Below, in pieces: positions 48,834 to 57,794 of a DNA stretch of 64,000 nt. Positions within the stretch are counted from its first letter, which is position 1, and every line of letters begins with the position of its first letter. This DNA comes from Xanthobacteraceae bacterium (lineage in GTDB: Bacteria; Pseudomonadota; Alphaproteobacteria; Rhizobiales; Xanthobacteraceae), in contig JANINJ010000085.1 in assembly GCA_024508855.1 (NCBI GenBank), positions 39,390 to 103,389 of the forward strand, in the 5' to 3' direction. Under the pieces are notes generated by a model, which was given only the letters and a program-made list of their open reading frames with translations, had not been told where the DNA came from and made no database searches. The position numbers and the translations under genes are program-made.

Positions 48834-49961
48834 TCACTGCGACGTTCGGCTTACGGCAGCCGCCGACCGGGACGCGCGTTGGCGACCGCGGGGTGACATT
48901 TCCATTGCCAGCGCCTTGCTGTGCCGAACCGCGATGTCGAGGTCGGGATCGATGGCCAGCGCCGCCGCGAAATCGCTCGCAGCGCCGGCGCGGTCGCTCT
49001 TCTTCCACTTGGCCATGCCGCGATTATGCCAGGCCAGTGCCAGCCGGTCATCGAGAGACAGAGCCCGATCGTAATCGGCAATGGCCCGATCCAGATCGCC
49101 CTTCAATTGATAAGCAACACCGCGATGCAGATAGAATGGCGCGGTCGGGCCCAGACGAATGGCTTCGCCGTAATCGGCAATCGCGCGATCGTAAGCCGAA
49201 TTTCTTGTGTAGATTTGCCCGCGCCGGTCATAAGGGTCTGCGGCCGTGGGATCGAGGCCGATCGCCATGGTTTCGTCATCGATCGCCAAGTCGGTGCGAC
49301 CGATCTTGCTGAAGACTTCCGCGCGATCGAGATAGGTCTGAATCTGGCCCGGATCGAGACGAATGGATTCGGTAAAATCGCGGATCGCCAGGCGGCGCTC
49401 GCGCATCTCGCGAAAGGTCGCAGCCCGACGCGCGAACAATTGCGCGGACTGTGGCGTGAGACGGATCGCGGCATCGTAATCGTCGAGCGCCTGATTGAAC
49501 CGCTTCGCATTGGCAAGCGCTTCGGCGCGCGCCTGGAGAAGCGACACGTTGGCCGGGTCGACGCGAATTGCTGCGCCGTAGTCTTCGATTGCGGCAACAT
49601 AATCCTTGTCCTGAAGGTCGATATCACCGCGCGCACGATACGCCGCAGCTGCGGACGATGGCGTTGGCTGCATCGCGATCACGCGATCGAGGTCCGACAA
49701 TGCCGGCTTGATCTGGCCGTCGCGGCGGTAAGCCTCGGCGCGGGCCAGCAACGCGTCGATCTGGAAGCTCGCGGCTGGCGCCGCATCAATGATGGTGCCG
49801 CAGGCCGCGATCAAGACCGCAGCGCTTTCATTGCTACCGGACAAGCACGGCGCTCCGAAGGCTCTATCCGCCGAAGCGAGAGCCGCGCTGCAAGCCAACA
49901 CGCCCGCGGCGAGAACCAGCCCCCGTTTCCAGTTCGGCGTTCGCGCCGTCATCGCATCCAT
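48834..49961 (-). CDS. Exported TPR-repeat protein
   Basis: 375 residues. Signal peptide near the N-terminus (about residues 13-36, ending FGAP). From about residue 68, at least seven tandem 34-residue TPR units are visible (AAYRARGDIDLQDKDYVAAI, AQLFARRAATFREMRERRLA, PYDRRGQIYTRNSAYDRAIA, WHNRGMAKWKKSDRAGAASD), each ending in a (A/S)IRLDP-type turn. A periplasmic protein-protein scaffold; partner unknown. Divergent from the antiporter gene with a 101-base gap. Confidence 0.85.
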   Translation of the reverse strand: MDAMTARTPNWKRGLVLAAGVLACSAALASADRAFGAPCLSGSNESAAVLIAACGTIIDAAPAASFQIDALLARAEAYRRDGQIKPALSDLDRVIAMQPTPSSAAAAYRARGDIDLQDKDYVAAIEDYGAAIRVDPANVSLLQARAEALANAKRFNQALDDYDAAIRLTPQSAQLFARRAATFREMRERRLAIRDFTESIRLDPGQIQTYLDRAEVFSKIGRTDLAIDDETMAIGLDPTAADPYDRRGQIYTRNSAYDRAIADYGEAIRLGPTAPFYLHRGVAYQLKGDLDRAIADYDRALSLDDRLALAWHNRGMAKWKKSDRAGAASDFAAALAIDPDLDIAVRHSKALAMEMSPRGRQRASRSAAAVSRTSQ

Positions 49962-50062
49962 CGTTCAGGCTGTCCGCAGAATCAGCGGGCTCAGTTTAGA
50001 CACTGGTTTACAAGCGATTTGCAAGGCCCATAAAGTGAATCTCGGTCGGAAGGACACGCCGC

Positions 50063-51604
50063 TTGGTTACATTTGAATGGCTGATCGGGCTGTTGCTGGG
50101 CGCGGTGCTGTTATCCGCCTTCGCGCGCCGGACCGGCGTGCCCTACCCCACTCTTCTGGCAATCGGTGGCGTGGCGCTGACATTTGTCCCCGCCGGGCCC
50201 ACCTGGACGCTGGAGCCGAGCCTTGCACTGGCGGTGTTCGTCGCTCCGGTGCTGCTCGATGCCGCCTACGATACCTCGCTCCGCGACCTGCGTGACAATT
50301 GGTTGCCCGTACTGACATTGGTGGTCATCGCGGTCGGCCTGACCGTCGCCGCAGTCGCCATCGTCACGCGCTGGCTCGTGCCCGATATGCCGTGGGCGGT
50401 CGCGATCGCACTCGGCGCCATCGTCGCGCCGCCCGATGCAGCAGCGGCAATCGCCATCCTTCGCCAGGTCCGGCTGCCTTACCGGATTCTCAAGATCCTC
50501 GAAGGCGAAAGCCTGCTCAACGATGCGAGCGCGCTGCTGATCTACCGTGTCGCCGTGGGCGCCGCGATGGTCGAGCATTTCAAATGGAGCGATTTCGCGC
50601 CGTCGATTGCCATCGCGCTGGTCGGGAGTCTTGTCGCGGGATATTTGTTCGCAGCGATTTCGATGCCGATCACGCGTCGGATCACGGATGCGCCGAGCGC
50701 GATCATCGTTCAATTCGCGGGCACCTTCACGGTGTGGATCGTGGCCGAGCATATCGGCCTGTCCGGCATTCTGACCATCGTCGCCTATGCCATCACCATC
50801 GCGCGTACCGCTCCCGCACGTACCCCGGCGCGGTTGCGGGTGCCGTCCTATGCAGTGTGGGATACGGCGGTATTCGTGCTCAACGTGCTGGCATTCGTTC
50901 TGATCGGCATGCAGCTACGCCCGATCTGGGAACGGCTCGATGCTCCGGTGAGGCTCAACTATTGCACGATCGCTGCGATCGTCTTGGGGGTCGTGCTGCT
51001 GACACGCATCATCTGGGTGATGTCATACAATACGGTACGCCGCATGACAGCCGCACAGGTCAGCTCCCAAGCGCGGCGGCCAGCTTCCGCACCGACGTGG
51101 CAGGGTGGCATCGTCGTGTCGTGGTGCGGCATGCGCGGCATCGTCACGCTCGCAGCGGCATTCGCGCTACCCGTCAACTTTCCCTATCGCGACCTCATCC
51201 TGCTGATCGCCTTCGCGGTAGTGTTCGGCACGCTGGTGATCCAGGGGCTGACGCTCAAGCCGCTGATCACTATGCTGCGCCTGAAAGACGAGAGTCCTGT
51301 TGCCGATGAAGTCGCGCATGCGCGGGCCGTCTCGTTTCGGGCCGCGCTGGAGGAAATCGACGACGATCCGTCGGAAACCGCGGAAATCCTGCGGCTGGAA
51401 TATCGCGCGCTGCTGTTGCGCACCGACGGCGAAGCGGATGCCGTGCGAGAAAGCGGGCTGCCCGCAGATCCATTGCGGAGGCGTGCCATCGCCGCTGCCC
51501 GACGCTCGTTGCTCGCGCTGCGGCGGTCCGAAGTCATTGGCGACGATGCGTTTCATCGCCTCGAAGAAGAACTCGACTGGGCTGAACTCAGTGCACAATC
51601 CTGA
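50063..51604 (+). CDS. CPA1-family Na+/H+ antiporter
   Basis: 513 residues with about twelve membrane spans and a cytoplasmic C-terminal tail of about 110 residues. The cation-site region is GAIVAPPDAAAAIAILRQVR and ILEGESLLNDASALLIYR; the ND pair is typical of electroneutral NhaP/CPA1 exchangers. The initiation codon is TTG, with AAGGA upstream; the only nearby ATG is out of frame. Probable role in sodium/proton homeostasis. Confidence 0.9.
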   Translation: MVTFEWLIGLLLGAVLLSAFARRTGVPYPTLLAIGGVALTFVPAGPTWTLEPSLALAVFVAPVLLDAAYDTSLRDLRDNWLPVLTLVVIAVGLTVAAVAIVTRWLVPDMPWAVAIALGAIVAPPDAAAAIAILRQVRLPYRILKILEGESLLNDASALLIYRVAVGAAMVEHFKWSDFAPSIAIALVGSLVAGYLFAAISMPITRRITDAPSAIIVQFAGTFTVWIVAEHIGLSGILTIVAYAITIARTAPARTPARLRVPSYAVWDTAVFVLNVLAFVLIGMQLRPIWERLDAPVRLNYCTIAAIVLGVVLLTRIIWVMSYNTVRRMTAAQVSSQARRPASAPTWQGGIVVSWCGMRGIVTLAAAFALPVNFPYRDLILLIAFAVVFGTLVIQGLTLKPLITMLRLKDESPVADEVAHARAVSFRAALEEIDDDPSETAEILRLEYRALLLRTDGEADAVRESGLPADPLRRRAIAAARRSLLALRRSEVIGDDAFHRLEEELDWAELSAQS

Positions 51605-51620
51605 AGCATCGGGACGAACA

Positions 51621-51638
51621 TGGAACCCGAAGGTTCCA
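51621..51638. terminator. Hairpin after the antiporter gene
   Basis: TGGAACC-CGAA-GGTTCCA: seven-base perfect arms with a four-base loop, 17 bases after the stop. No T run, so only a weak terminator candidate. Confidence 0.4.
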
Positions 51639-51800
51639 TCGCGTTGTCATGCAGCTTTACGGCTTTTCACCTAAAACGACATCGCCTAAGCTGCCCCTGC
51701 GATACTCGCTCCCGATCGCGAGAGACGCACCGCAATTTTTTAATGATTAGCCGCGACATCTTCCGGCGCCAACGATAATGCGGACTGCACATTGACTGGC

Positions 51801-52883
51801 ATGACCAACGACCTCGTTGATCAGATTTATGAAGCCGCCTTCGTGCCGGAGCAGTGGCCCACTGTGCTGGATCGCATGAGTGCAATGTCGGAATCGGCTG
51901 GAGGCGCGGTGCTTGCGCTGGGCCAACGGCATCCGCCGCGTTGGGCCGCTTCCGAGATTGTCGCTCCCCGCCTGCGCGCCTACGCCGAAAGCGAAGCATG
52001 GAAAAGCAACAAGCGGCCCGATCGCTGGCTTTCCACCAAACATATGGGCTTCGTCCGCGACGTCGATCTCTTCAGCGCGGAGGAATTGGAAGGCAGGCAT
52101 GTCAGCGTCCGCACCCATGGTCTGGGATGGCAACTCGGCGTCGTCGTACCGATGCCAAGCGGCGAGTTCGTCGTATTCAGCATGGAGCGAAAACAGTCCG
52201 ACGGACCGCATTCCGAACACTCACCGCTGGCGATCAATCCACTGTTGCCGCATCTGTCTCGCGCGGGTCTGATGTCGGCGCGTCTCGGCCTTGAGCGTGC
52301 GCACAGCACGGTGACGACCTTAAATGCCATTGGATTGCCTGCGGCGGTGATCACGCATTCCGGCCGAGTCCTCGCGGTCAATCAACTGCTGGAGAATATT
52401 CCGGGAATCTTCCGGCCCCTTGCGCATGGCCGCATGTCCATTGCCGATTTCCGGGCCGATGCATTGTTTCAGCAAGCCGTCGAACAGGCGCACGACCATC
52501 ACGTTCAGGTCAAATCGATCGCCATTCCAAAGTGGGACGATCAGTCGGCTTTGGTGATCCACGTGCTGCCGTTGCGCCGGGCCGCATTCGACATTTTTTC
52601 CGGAGCCGATGTGATCGTCGTGGCGATGCCGGTCGGCGCGGGCCGTGCTGCACCGTCGTCAGAGATGCTCAACGGCCTGTTCGACCTGTCGCCAGCGGAA
52701 TCACGCCTCGCCGCATCGTTAGCGACAGGGAATTCGTTGAAAGCGGCCGCCGCCGATCAGGGTATCCGCATCTCCACCGCGCGGTCCTACCTTGAAGGGA
52801 TCTTCCGCAAGACGGGAACGCATCAGCAGAGCCAGATCGTCGCCCTGCTGAACGGGATTCAGTTCGGACCAAAAACGCTTTAG
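51801..52883 (+). CDS. LuxR-type helix-turn-helix regulator
   Basis: 360 residues. The C-terminal LuxR HTH is LSPAESRLAASLATGNSLKA, then STARSYLEGIFRKTGTHQQS. The N-terminal part has no receiver domain; it includes a PAS-like stretch (ERAHSTVTTLNAIGLPAAVI, HSGRVLAVNQLLENI). This layout is common in orphan LuxR regulators of Bradyrhizobium. Convergent with an SDR gene by overlap of a few bases. Target unknown. A TTG three codons upstream is a possible alternative start. Confidence 0.85.
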   Translation: MTNDLVDQIYEAAFVPEQWPTVLDRMSAMSESAGGAVLALGQRHPPRWAASEIVAPRLRAYAESEAWKSNKRPDRWLSTKHMGFVRDVDLFSAEELEGRHVSVRTHGLGWQLGVVVPMPSGEFVVFSMERKQSDGPHSEHSPLAINPLLPHLSRAGLMSARLGLERAHSTVTTLNAIGLPAAVITHSGRVLAVNQLLENIPGIFRPLAHGRMSIADFRADALFQQAVEQAHDHHVQVKSIAIPKWDDQSALVIHVLPLRRAAFDIFSGADVIVVAMPVGAGRAAPSSEMLNGLFDLSPAESRLAASLATGNSLKAAAADQGIRISTARSYLEGIFRKTGTHQQSQIVALLNGIQFGPKTL

Positions 52884-53683
52884 CTGACCTTCAGCGTCAA
52901 TCCGCCGTCGACCACCAGTTCGATCCCGGTGACGTAGCGCGATTCATCGGATGCCAGAAAAAGCGCGGCGTTGGCGACATCCCACGCTTCGCCCATGTGA
53001 CCCATCGGCACCTGCTTATCGCGTGCCCGCCACATCGCCTCGACGTCGCCCTTGGCATAGCTCGCCGCCAGGCCGGCCGAGTGCTCGACCATCGGCGTCT
53101 TCATCAGCCCGGGCAGCACGGCGTTGACGCGGATATTCTGCGGCGCGAATTCGACGGCCGTGGTCCGCGTCATCTGGTTCATCGCGGCCTTGGTGGTCGC
53201 GTAGGTGACGTAGGAAATGCCGAGATGCCGGATCGATGCGATCGACGAGATGTTGATAATCGAGCCGCCGCCCTGCTTCGCCATCACCGGAATGACGTGC
53301 TTCATGGCGAGATAGGCGCTCTTCAGGTTGACGGCGAACACCCGGTCCCAATCGGCCTCGGCCACCTCCACGACGCTGCCGACTTCAGCGATGCCGACAT
53401 TGTTGTCGAGCACATCGATGCGGCCAAAAGCCTTGAGACACGCAGCGACCATCGCTTCGATATCGCTGCCGCGCGCCGCGTCGGCAGCAAATGCTTCGGC
53501 GTTGCCGCCTTCCTTCACGATGATGCCGACAGTTTCTTCGGCAGCTTCGCCATTACGGTCGACACAAAACACCTGCGCGCCTTCGCGCGCGAACGTGACG
53601 GCCGTCGCCTTGCCGTTGCCCCAGCCCGGCCCGATCGAACCGGCTCCCACCACGATTGCGGTCTTTCCTTCGAGTCGTTTCAT
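52880..53683 (-). CDS. SDR-family oxidoreductase in the TRAP operon
   Basis: 267-residue short-chain dehydrogenase. The cofactor site GAGSIGPGWGNGKATAV has an unusual longer loop (G-x-G-x-x-x-G-W-G-N-G), followed by NNVG (in place of NNAG) and YATTKAAMNQMTR. It ends with VVDGGLTL. It is 13 bases from the DUF1850 gene, thus the last member of a TAXI-TRAP-DUF1850-SDR operon, and may oxidise the imported compound. AAAGG precedes the ATG. Confidence 0.88.
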   Translation of the reverse strand: MKRLEGKTAIVVGAGSIGPGWGNGKATAVTFAREGAQVFCVDRNGEAAEETVGIIVKEGGNAEAFAADAARGSDIEAMVAACLKAFGRIDVLDNNVGIAEVGSVVEVAEADWDRVFAVNLKSAYLAMKHVIPVMAKQGGGSIINISSIASIRHLGISYVTYATTKAAMNQMTRTTAVEFAPQNIRVNAVLPGLMKTPMVEHSAGLAASYAKGDVEAMWRARDKQVPMGHMGEAWDVANAALFLASDESRYVTGIELVVDGGLTLKVS

Positions 53684-53696
53684 GCATTGACCTTTC

Positions 53697-54071
53697 TTAT
53701 TCTTGGCATGCTTTCATCGTCGTGGCGTGGACACCCACGGGATGACCGAGAATGGCCGACAGCGTGCGACATTCGCCGTCATGGCACAGACGCCATTCGC
53801 CCGCCATGCCGGAATTGCCCAGCACGACCTCAGGCATCGGCGCGCGCCTGGGCTGCCACTGAAACCAGCCGCCGACCAGACGCGCTTCGGGCGGCGGCTC
53901 CATGCCGGCGCCGGAGCCTTTGACGCGCGCCTGAACCAGTTCGAGCCCCTGCGGCGTGACGTGCCAGTCCTCCTGCCAGTCGATCTTCTCGATCGAATGC
54001 GTCCATACCAATGTGAACGCCGCAATCGCCAGCGTCTTGCTGACGCCCGCGGAGATCAGGCACAGGCTCAC
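53697..54071 (-). CDS. DUF1850 protein of TAXI-TRAP systems
   Basis: 124 residues from a GTG start whose first bases (GTGA) overlap the TRAP permease stop. N-terminal membrane segment (LCLISAGVSKTLAIAAFTLV), then the DUF1850 body WTHSIEKIDWQEDWHVTPQG, ELVQARVKGSGAGMEPPPEA and the C-terminal AGEWRLCHDGECR. DUF1850 regularly accompanies fused TRAP permeases. Function unknown; probably an accessory in the periplasm or membrane. Confidence 0.85.
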   Translation of the reverse strand: MSLCLISAGVSKTLAIAAFTLVWTHSIEKIDWQEDWHVTPQGLELVQARVKGSGAGMEPPPEARLVGGWFQWQPRRAPMPEVVLGNSGMAGEWRLCHDGECRTLSAILGHPVGVHATTMKACQE

Positions 54072-56203
54072 ACTGCAACCACGCCGGTTTGCGGTCGGCG
54101 CCGCCAATCCCAGAACACGATAACCGCTGTCAGCGCGAAGCCGACCCAGTCGCTGTACTGGAATTCGCCAAGGAGACACAGCGCCGCGAGGAAAGTGATG
54201 AAGCGCTCGATAACCGTTATGCGCGTGAACAGGTAGCCGATCGCCACGACGCCAAACAGGCCGATGGCCACGAGCGCTTTGAGCGTCGCATATGCGACGG
54301 CGCCATAGAAGCCGAAATAGGCCTCCATCGGATCGCCGGATTGCAGCATCAACGCCGGAGCATAGACCGCGATGAACGGAATGACGTAGCCGGCCAACGC
54401 AATCCGCATCGCCTCCCAGCCGATCTTGTCGGGATTTTCCTTGGCAATCGGCGCCGCTGCGAACGCTGCGAGCGCCACCGGCGGCGAGAGATCGGCCATG
54501 ATGCCATAGTAGAACGCAAACATGTGGCTGACGATCAGCGGCACACCGAGCTTGGCCAGCGCCGGCGCCGCCAATGCAGCCGTGATGATGTAGGTCGGGA
54601 TGGTCGGGATGCCGGTGCCGAGTAGAATCGACAGCAGCATGGTCATGATCAGCGCCAGGAACAGACTGTGCTCGCCGAGCCCGATGACCCAGCTTCCGAA
54701 AATATTGCCGACGCCAGTTTGCGTCATCATGCCGATGATGGTGCCGACGATGGCGCAGGCCATGCCGACGGTCAGCGCCGATTTCGCGCTTTCGGCCAGA
54801 GAGTCGCGACAGGCAATCAGCGTGGCACGTCCGCCGCGCGTCAGCGCCGCAAGCAGCACCAAGACGCCAACCACAGCACCCACCATCACGATATCGATGC
54901 CGCGCTGGAACATGGCGCCGACCACCAGCGCCAGCAGAATCCAGAAGATGTAACGAATGGTCAGGTTAGGCAGTCCGAGCGCAATGCTGGCGCCGAGGAT
55001 CAGAGCCGCAGTCAGGGCCAGCCCCATGATGCCTGCATAGAGCGGCGTAAAACCCTCGAACAGCATAAACACCAGAACCGCCAGCGGCAGCACGAGGTAC
55101 CAGCCCGATACCAGTGCATTCCACGCATTCGGCATCTCGGCGCGGCTCATGCCCTTGAGGCCATATTTGCCGGCTTCCAGATGCACCATCCAGAAGGCTG
55201 AGGCAAAATAGAGGATCGCCGGAATCACCGCGGCACGGACGACCACCATGTAGTCGACGCCGAGCGTCTCGGCCATGATGAAGGCGACCGCCCCCATCAC
55301 CGGCGGCATGATCTGTCCGCCCATCGAGGCAGTGGCCTCGACACCGGCCGCGAACGCACGGCGATAACCGAAGCGGATCATCAGCGGAATGGTGAATTGG
55401 CCGACGGTGACGACGTTGGCGACACCGGAGCCTGAAATCGTACCCATCATGCCGGAAGCCACCACGGCCACCTTGGCCGGGCCGCCGCGCGTGCCGCCGA
55501 AAATGCCGAGCGAGACGTCGGTGAAGAGCTTGATCATGCCCGCACGTTCGAGAAACGAACCGAACATGATGAAAAGAAAAATGTAGGTCGCCGACACATA
55601 GATCGGCACCCCGTAAAAACCTTCGGTCCCATAGGACAGATGCGTGACGATCTGGTCGAAACCATAACCGCGATGGTTGAGTGGCGACGGCAGATACTGC
55701 CCGAATGCCCAATAGACGATGCAGGCTCCGCACATCAGCGGCAGGGCGGCTCCCATCAGGCGCCGGGTTCCCTCGAAGATCAATACGATCAGCAACGTGC
55801 CGACCACGAGGTCGAGCGTGGTCGGATCGCCGTCGCGCGCAATGAGATCGGCGTAGAAGATCCACTGATACAGCCCGCAGAGAAATCCGAGGCTGCCGAT
55901 CAGCCAGCCCAATGCGCGTGCCTTGTCGCTCTTCGCCGTGAAATTGCCGATCAGTCCGAACGTCATCAGGATGATGAAGCCGACGTGGACGCCGCGCACC
56001 ACCTGGCTCGGCAGAATATTCCATGCCGCAATGGCGATCTGAAACACCGCGAACGCAATGCCGATCGCGTAGGCCAACAAGCCCCATCGCCCAGGACCGA
56101 AGCCTTCGGGAAACCCATGCTCGAAATTGCCCAGATCGACCTTGATCGGATCAACCGGAATGGCAGCGTTATCCTGCGCCTGCGGCATCGTTGCTTGCGT
56201 CAT
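54068..56203 (-). CDS. TRAP transporter fused permease (12TM/4TM, TAXI type)
   Basis: 711-residue inner-membrane permease in which the small (DctQ-like) and large (DctM-like) subunits are one chain. Landmarks are the N-terminal four-helix part, then FIMFGSFLERAGMIKLF, GTISGSGVANVVTVGQFTIP, EATASMGGQIMPPVMGAVAF and the repeat TQTGVGNIFGSWVI and GTGIPTIPTYIITAALAAPA. Uptake is driven by an ion gradient with the TAXI-family binding protein encoded upstream. Start at 56203 follows GGGGGAAAC; earlier Met at 56218/56233 are possible. Substrate unknown, probably an organic acid. Confidence 0.93.
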   Translation of the reverse strand: MTQATMPQAQDNAAIPVDPIKVDLGNFEHGFPEGFGPGRWGLLAYAIGIAFAVFQIAIAAWNILPSQVVRGVHVGFIILMTFGLIGNFTAKSDKARALGWLIGSLGFLCGLYQWIFYADLIARDGDPTTLDLVVGTLLIVLIFEGTRRLMGAALPLMCGACIVYWAFGQYLPSPLNHRGYGFDQIVTHLSYGTEGFYGVPIYVSATYIFLFIMFGSFLERAGMIKLFTDVSLGIFGGTRGGPAKVAVVASGMMGTISGSGVANVVTVGQFTIPLMIRFGYRRAFAAGVEATASMGGQIMPPVMGAVAFIMAETLGVDYMVVVRAAVIPAILYFASAFWMVHLEAGKYGLKGMSRAEMPNAWNALVSGWYLVLPLAVLVFMLFEGFTPLYAGIMGLALTAALILGASIALGLPNLTIRYIFWILLALVVGAMFQRGIDIVMVGAVVGVLVLLAALTRGGRATLIACRDSLAESAKSALTVGMACAIVGTIIGMMTQTGVGNIFGSWVIGLGEHSLFLALIMTMLLSILLGTGIPTIPTYIITAALAAPALAKLGVPLIVSHMFAFYYGIMADLSPPVALAAFAAAPIAKENPDKIGWEAMRIALAGYVIPFIAVYAPALMLQSGDPMEAYFGFYGAVAYATLKALVAIGLFGVVAIGYLFTRITVIERFITFLAALCLLGEFQYSDWVGFALTAVIVFWDWRRRPQTGVVAV

Positions 56204-56260
56204 CGTTTCCCCCGCCATGACGGCGCATCTCATGCTTGACTATATCGCATTGGGCTTCAG

Positions 56261-56330
56261 ACGTGGATGGCCGGGCTTTCGCCGCGCTGAGGAGCTTCAA
56301 CCCCGCAGGCGGTACAAGCCCGGCCATGAC
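56261..56330. repeat. Palindromic dispersed repeat, family C (copy 3)
   Basis: ACGTGGATGGCCGGGC ... ACAAGCCCGGCCATGAC. It lies in the 151-base gap between the binding-protein gene and the permease gene of the same TRAP operon. Confidence 0.85.
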
Positions 56331-56354
56331 GTCAAAGAGTACTCGATCAAAAGC

Positions 56355-57302
56355 TTACTTGATCAGGCCTTTTTCCTTGAAATAGCGGATTGCGCCCGGA
56401 TGCAGCGGCACGGGGCTACCGGTCGCGGCAGTATCCAGCTTGATCTCGTGTGCGGCAGCATGCGCCGCATAGAGATCAGGGAGCGATTCATAGATGAGCT
56501 TCGTCATCTGATAGGCGAGGTCATCCGACACCGCCGAACTGGTGACGAGGAAATTCACGACCGCGGCCGTCGGTACATCCTTGTCCTGTCCCTTATAGGT
56601 GTTGGCCGGAATAGTCGTGGCGATGAACGGGGGGCCGATCTTGTCGACGACCTCCTTCGGCACCGACACCACGTTGATCTCGTTGGAGTTGCTGAGATCC
56701 TTCAGCGACGCGACACCGAGGCCCGCCGACTGCAGCGTGGCCGCGAGTTGCCGGTTCTTCATCAGGTCGACCGACTCCGCGAACGGCAGATACTCGACCT
56801 TGCCGATGTCCTTGTAGGTCATGCCGGCGGCCTTGAGGATCGCGCGCGAGTTGAGTTCGGTACCGGATTTCGGCGCACCGACCGATAGGCTCTTGCCCTT
56901 GAGATCCGCCAGCGTCTTGATGCCGCTTTCAGCGGTGGCAACGATCTGGATGTAGTTCGGATAGATCGCACCGATGGTGCGCAGCTTGGTCAGCTTCTTC
57001 TTGAAGCCGGCTTCTTCGTCGCCTTCCCATGCGGCCTTCAACGAGTCGCCCAGCGTGAAGGCGATCTCACCCCGGCCCTGTTCAAGCAGGTTGAGGTTCT
57101 CGACCGACGCCTTGGTGGCCTGCACCTGCGTCTTTGCGTTGGGAATCTTGTCGCTGAAGATTTTTCCGATCGCGACGCCGAGCGGGTAGTAAACGCCCGA
57201 AGTGCCGCCGGTGAGCACGTTGATGAACTGTTCCGCGCGCGCGGCAGGCGCCGCAACAAGGGCCGCAGAAACCGCCACGGCGGCAAACAACTTGGCTTTC
57301 AT
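56355..57302 (-). CDS. TAXI-family TRAP transporter substrate-binding protein
   Basis: 315-residue periplasmic receptor. Signal peptide MKAKLFAAVAVSAALVAAPA, cleavage after ARA. The TAXI family signature FINVLTGGTSGVYYPLGVAI comes straight after, then TQVQATKASVENLNLLEQGR and LADLKGKSLSVGAPKSGTEL. Partner of the fused permease. A start two codons upstream (57308) is possible. Family ligands include glutamate/glutamine and other acids. Confidence 0.92.
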   Translation of the reverse strand: MKAKLFAAVAVSAALVAAPAARAEQFINVLTGGTSGVYYPLGVAIGKIFSDKIPNAKTQVQATKASVENLNLLEQGRGEIAFTLGDSLKAAWEGDEEAGFKKKLTKLRTIGAIYPNYIQIVATAESGIKTLADLKGKSLSVGAPKSGTELNSRAILKAAGMTYKDIGKVEYLPFAESVDLMKNRQLAATLQSAGLGVASLKDLSNSNEINVVSVPKEVVDKIGPPFIATTIPANTYKGQDKDVPTAAVVNFLVTSSAVSDDLAYQMTKLIYESLPDLYAAHAAAHEIKLDTAATGSPVPLHPGAIRYFKEKGLIK

Positions 57303-57794
57303 GAGCAAAATTCTCCCCCAGTTTTGAATTAAGTCAGAAATTGGACGGATACCGCCTCATGGTCAACCCTTCGGGCTGCAGACATTTGGCTAAGTCCAGA
57401 TGCGGTATCGCGAAATGCGCTTGATGGAACCCTTCGATCTGTTGCCGCTGCAGTGACGGGGCCGACGTCCCTAGCTGAAGACCTTGTTCACGCGCGTCTG
57501 TCGTCCCGCCCCTCACCTGTTGCGCCGTCATGATTCGAGGCGACGCGCACTTAAACGACGGCGTACTCTCGGTTGGAGATGTCATGGCCTGTGGACGAGT
57601 GTTGAAAGGCGGACGCGCGGAACTCGGCGGGGCTTGCGGTATCGCATTGATGTATCTGCCGTTTGAATGCCATGCATTTTAATTTGTTTCGAACGTTTAA
57701 CCTTACTGAAGCCCACGACATATCGCCGTCATGAATTCCATAATTGCAACGAGCCGGTAACACTAAAACTGCCCTCGCAAATCGGGGAGCAGCC
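57303..57794. other. Intergenic region before the EAL gene
   Basis: A 492-base gap between divergent genes. An AT-rich patch around 57680-57720 (AATTTGTTTCGAAC, GTTTAACCTTACTG) may hold the EAL-gene promoter. I found no supported ORF or structured RNA. Confidence 0.5.
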
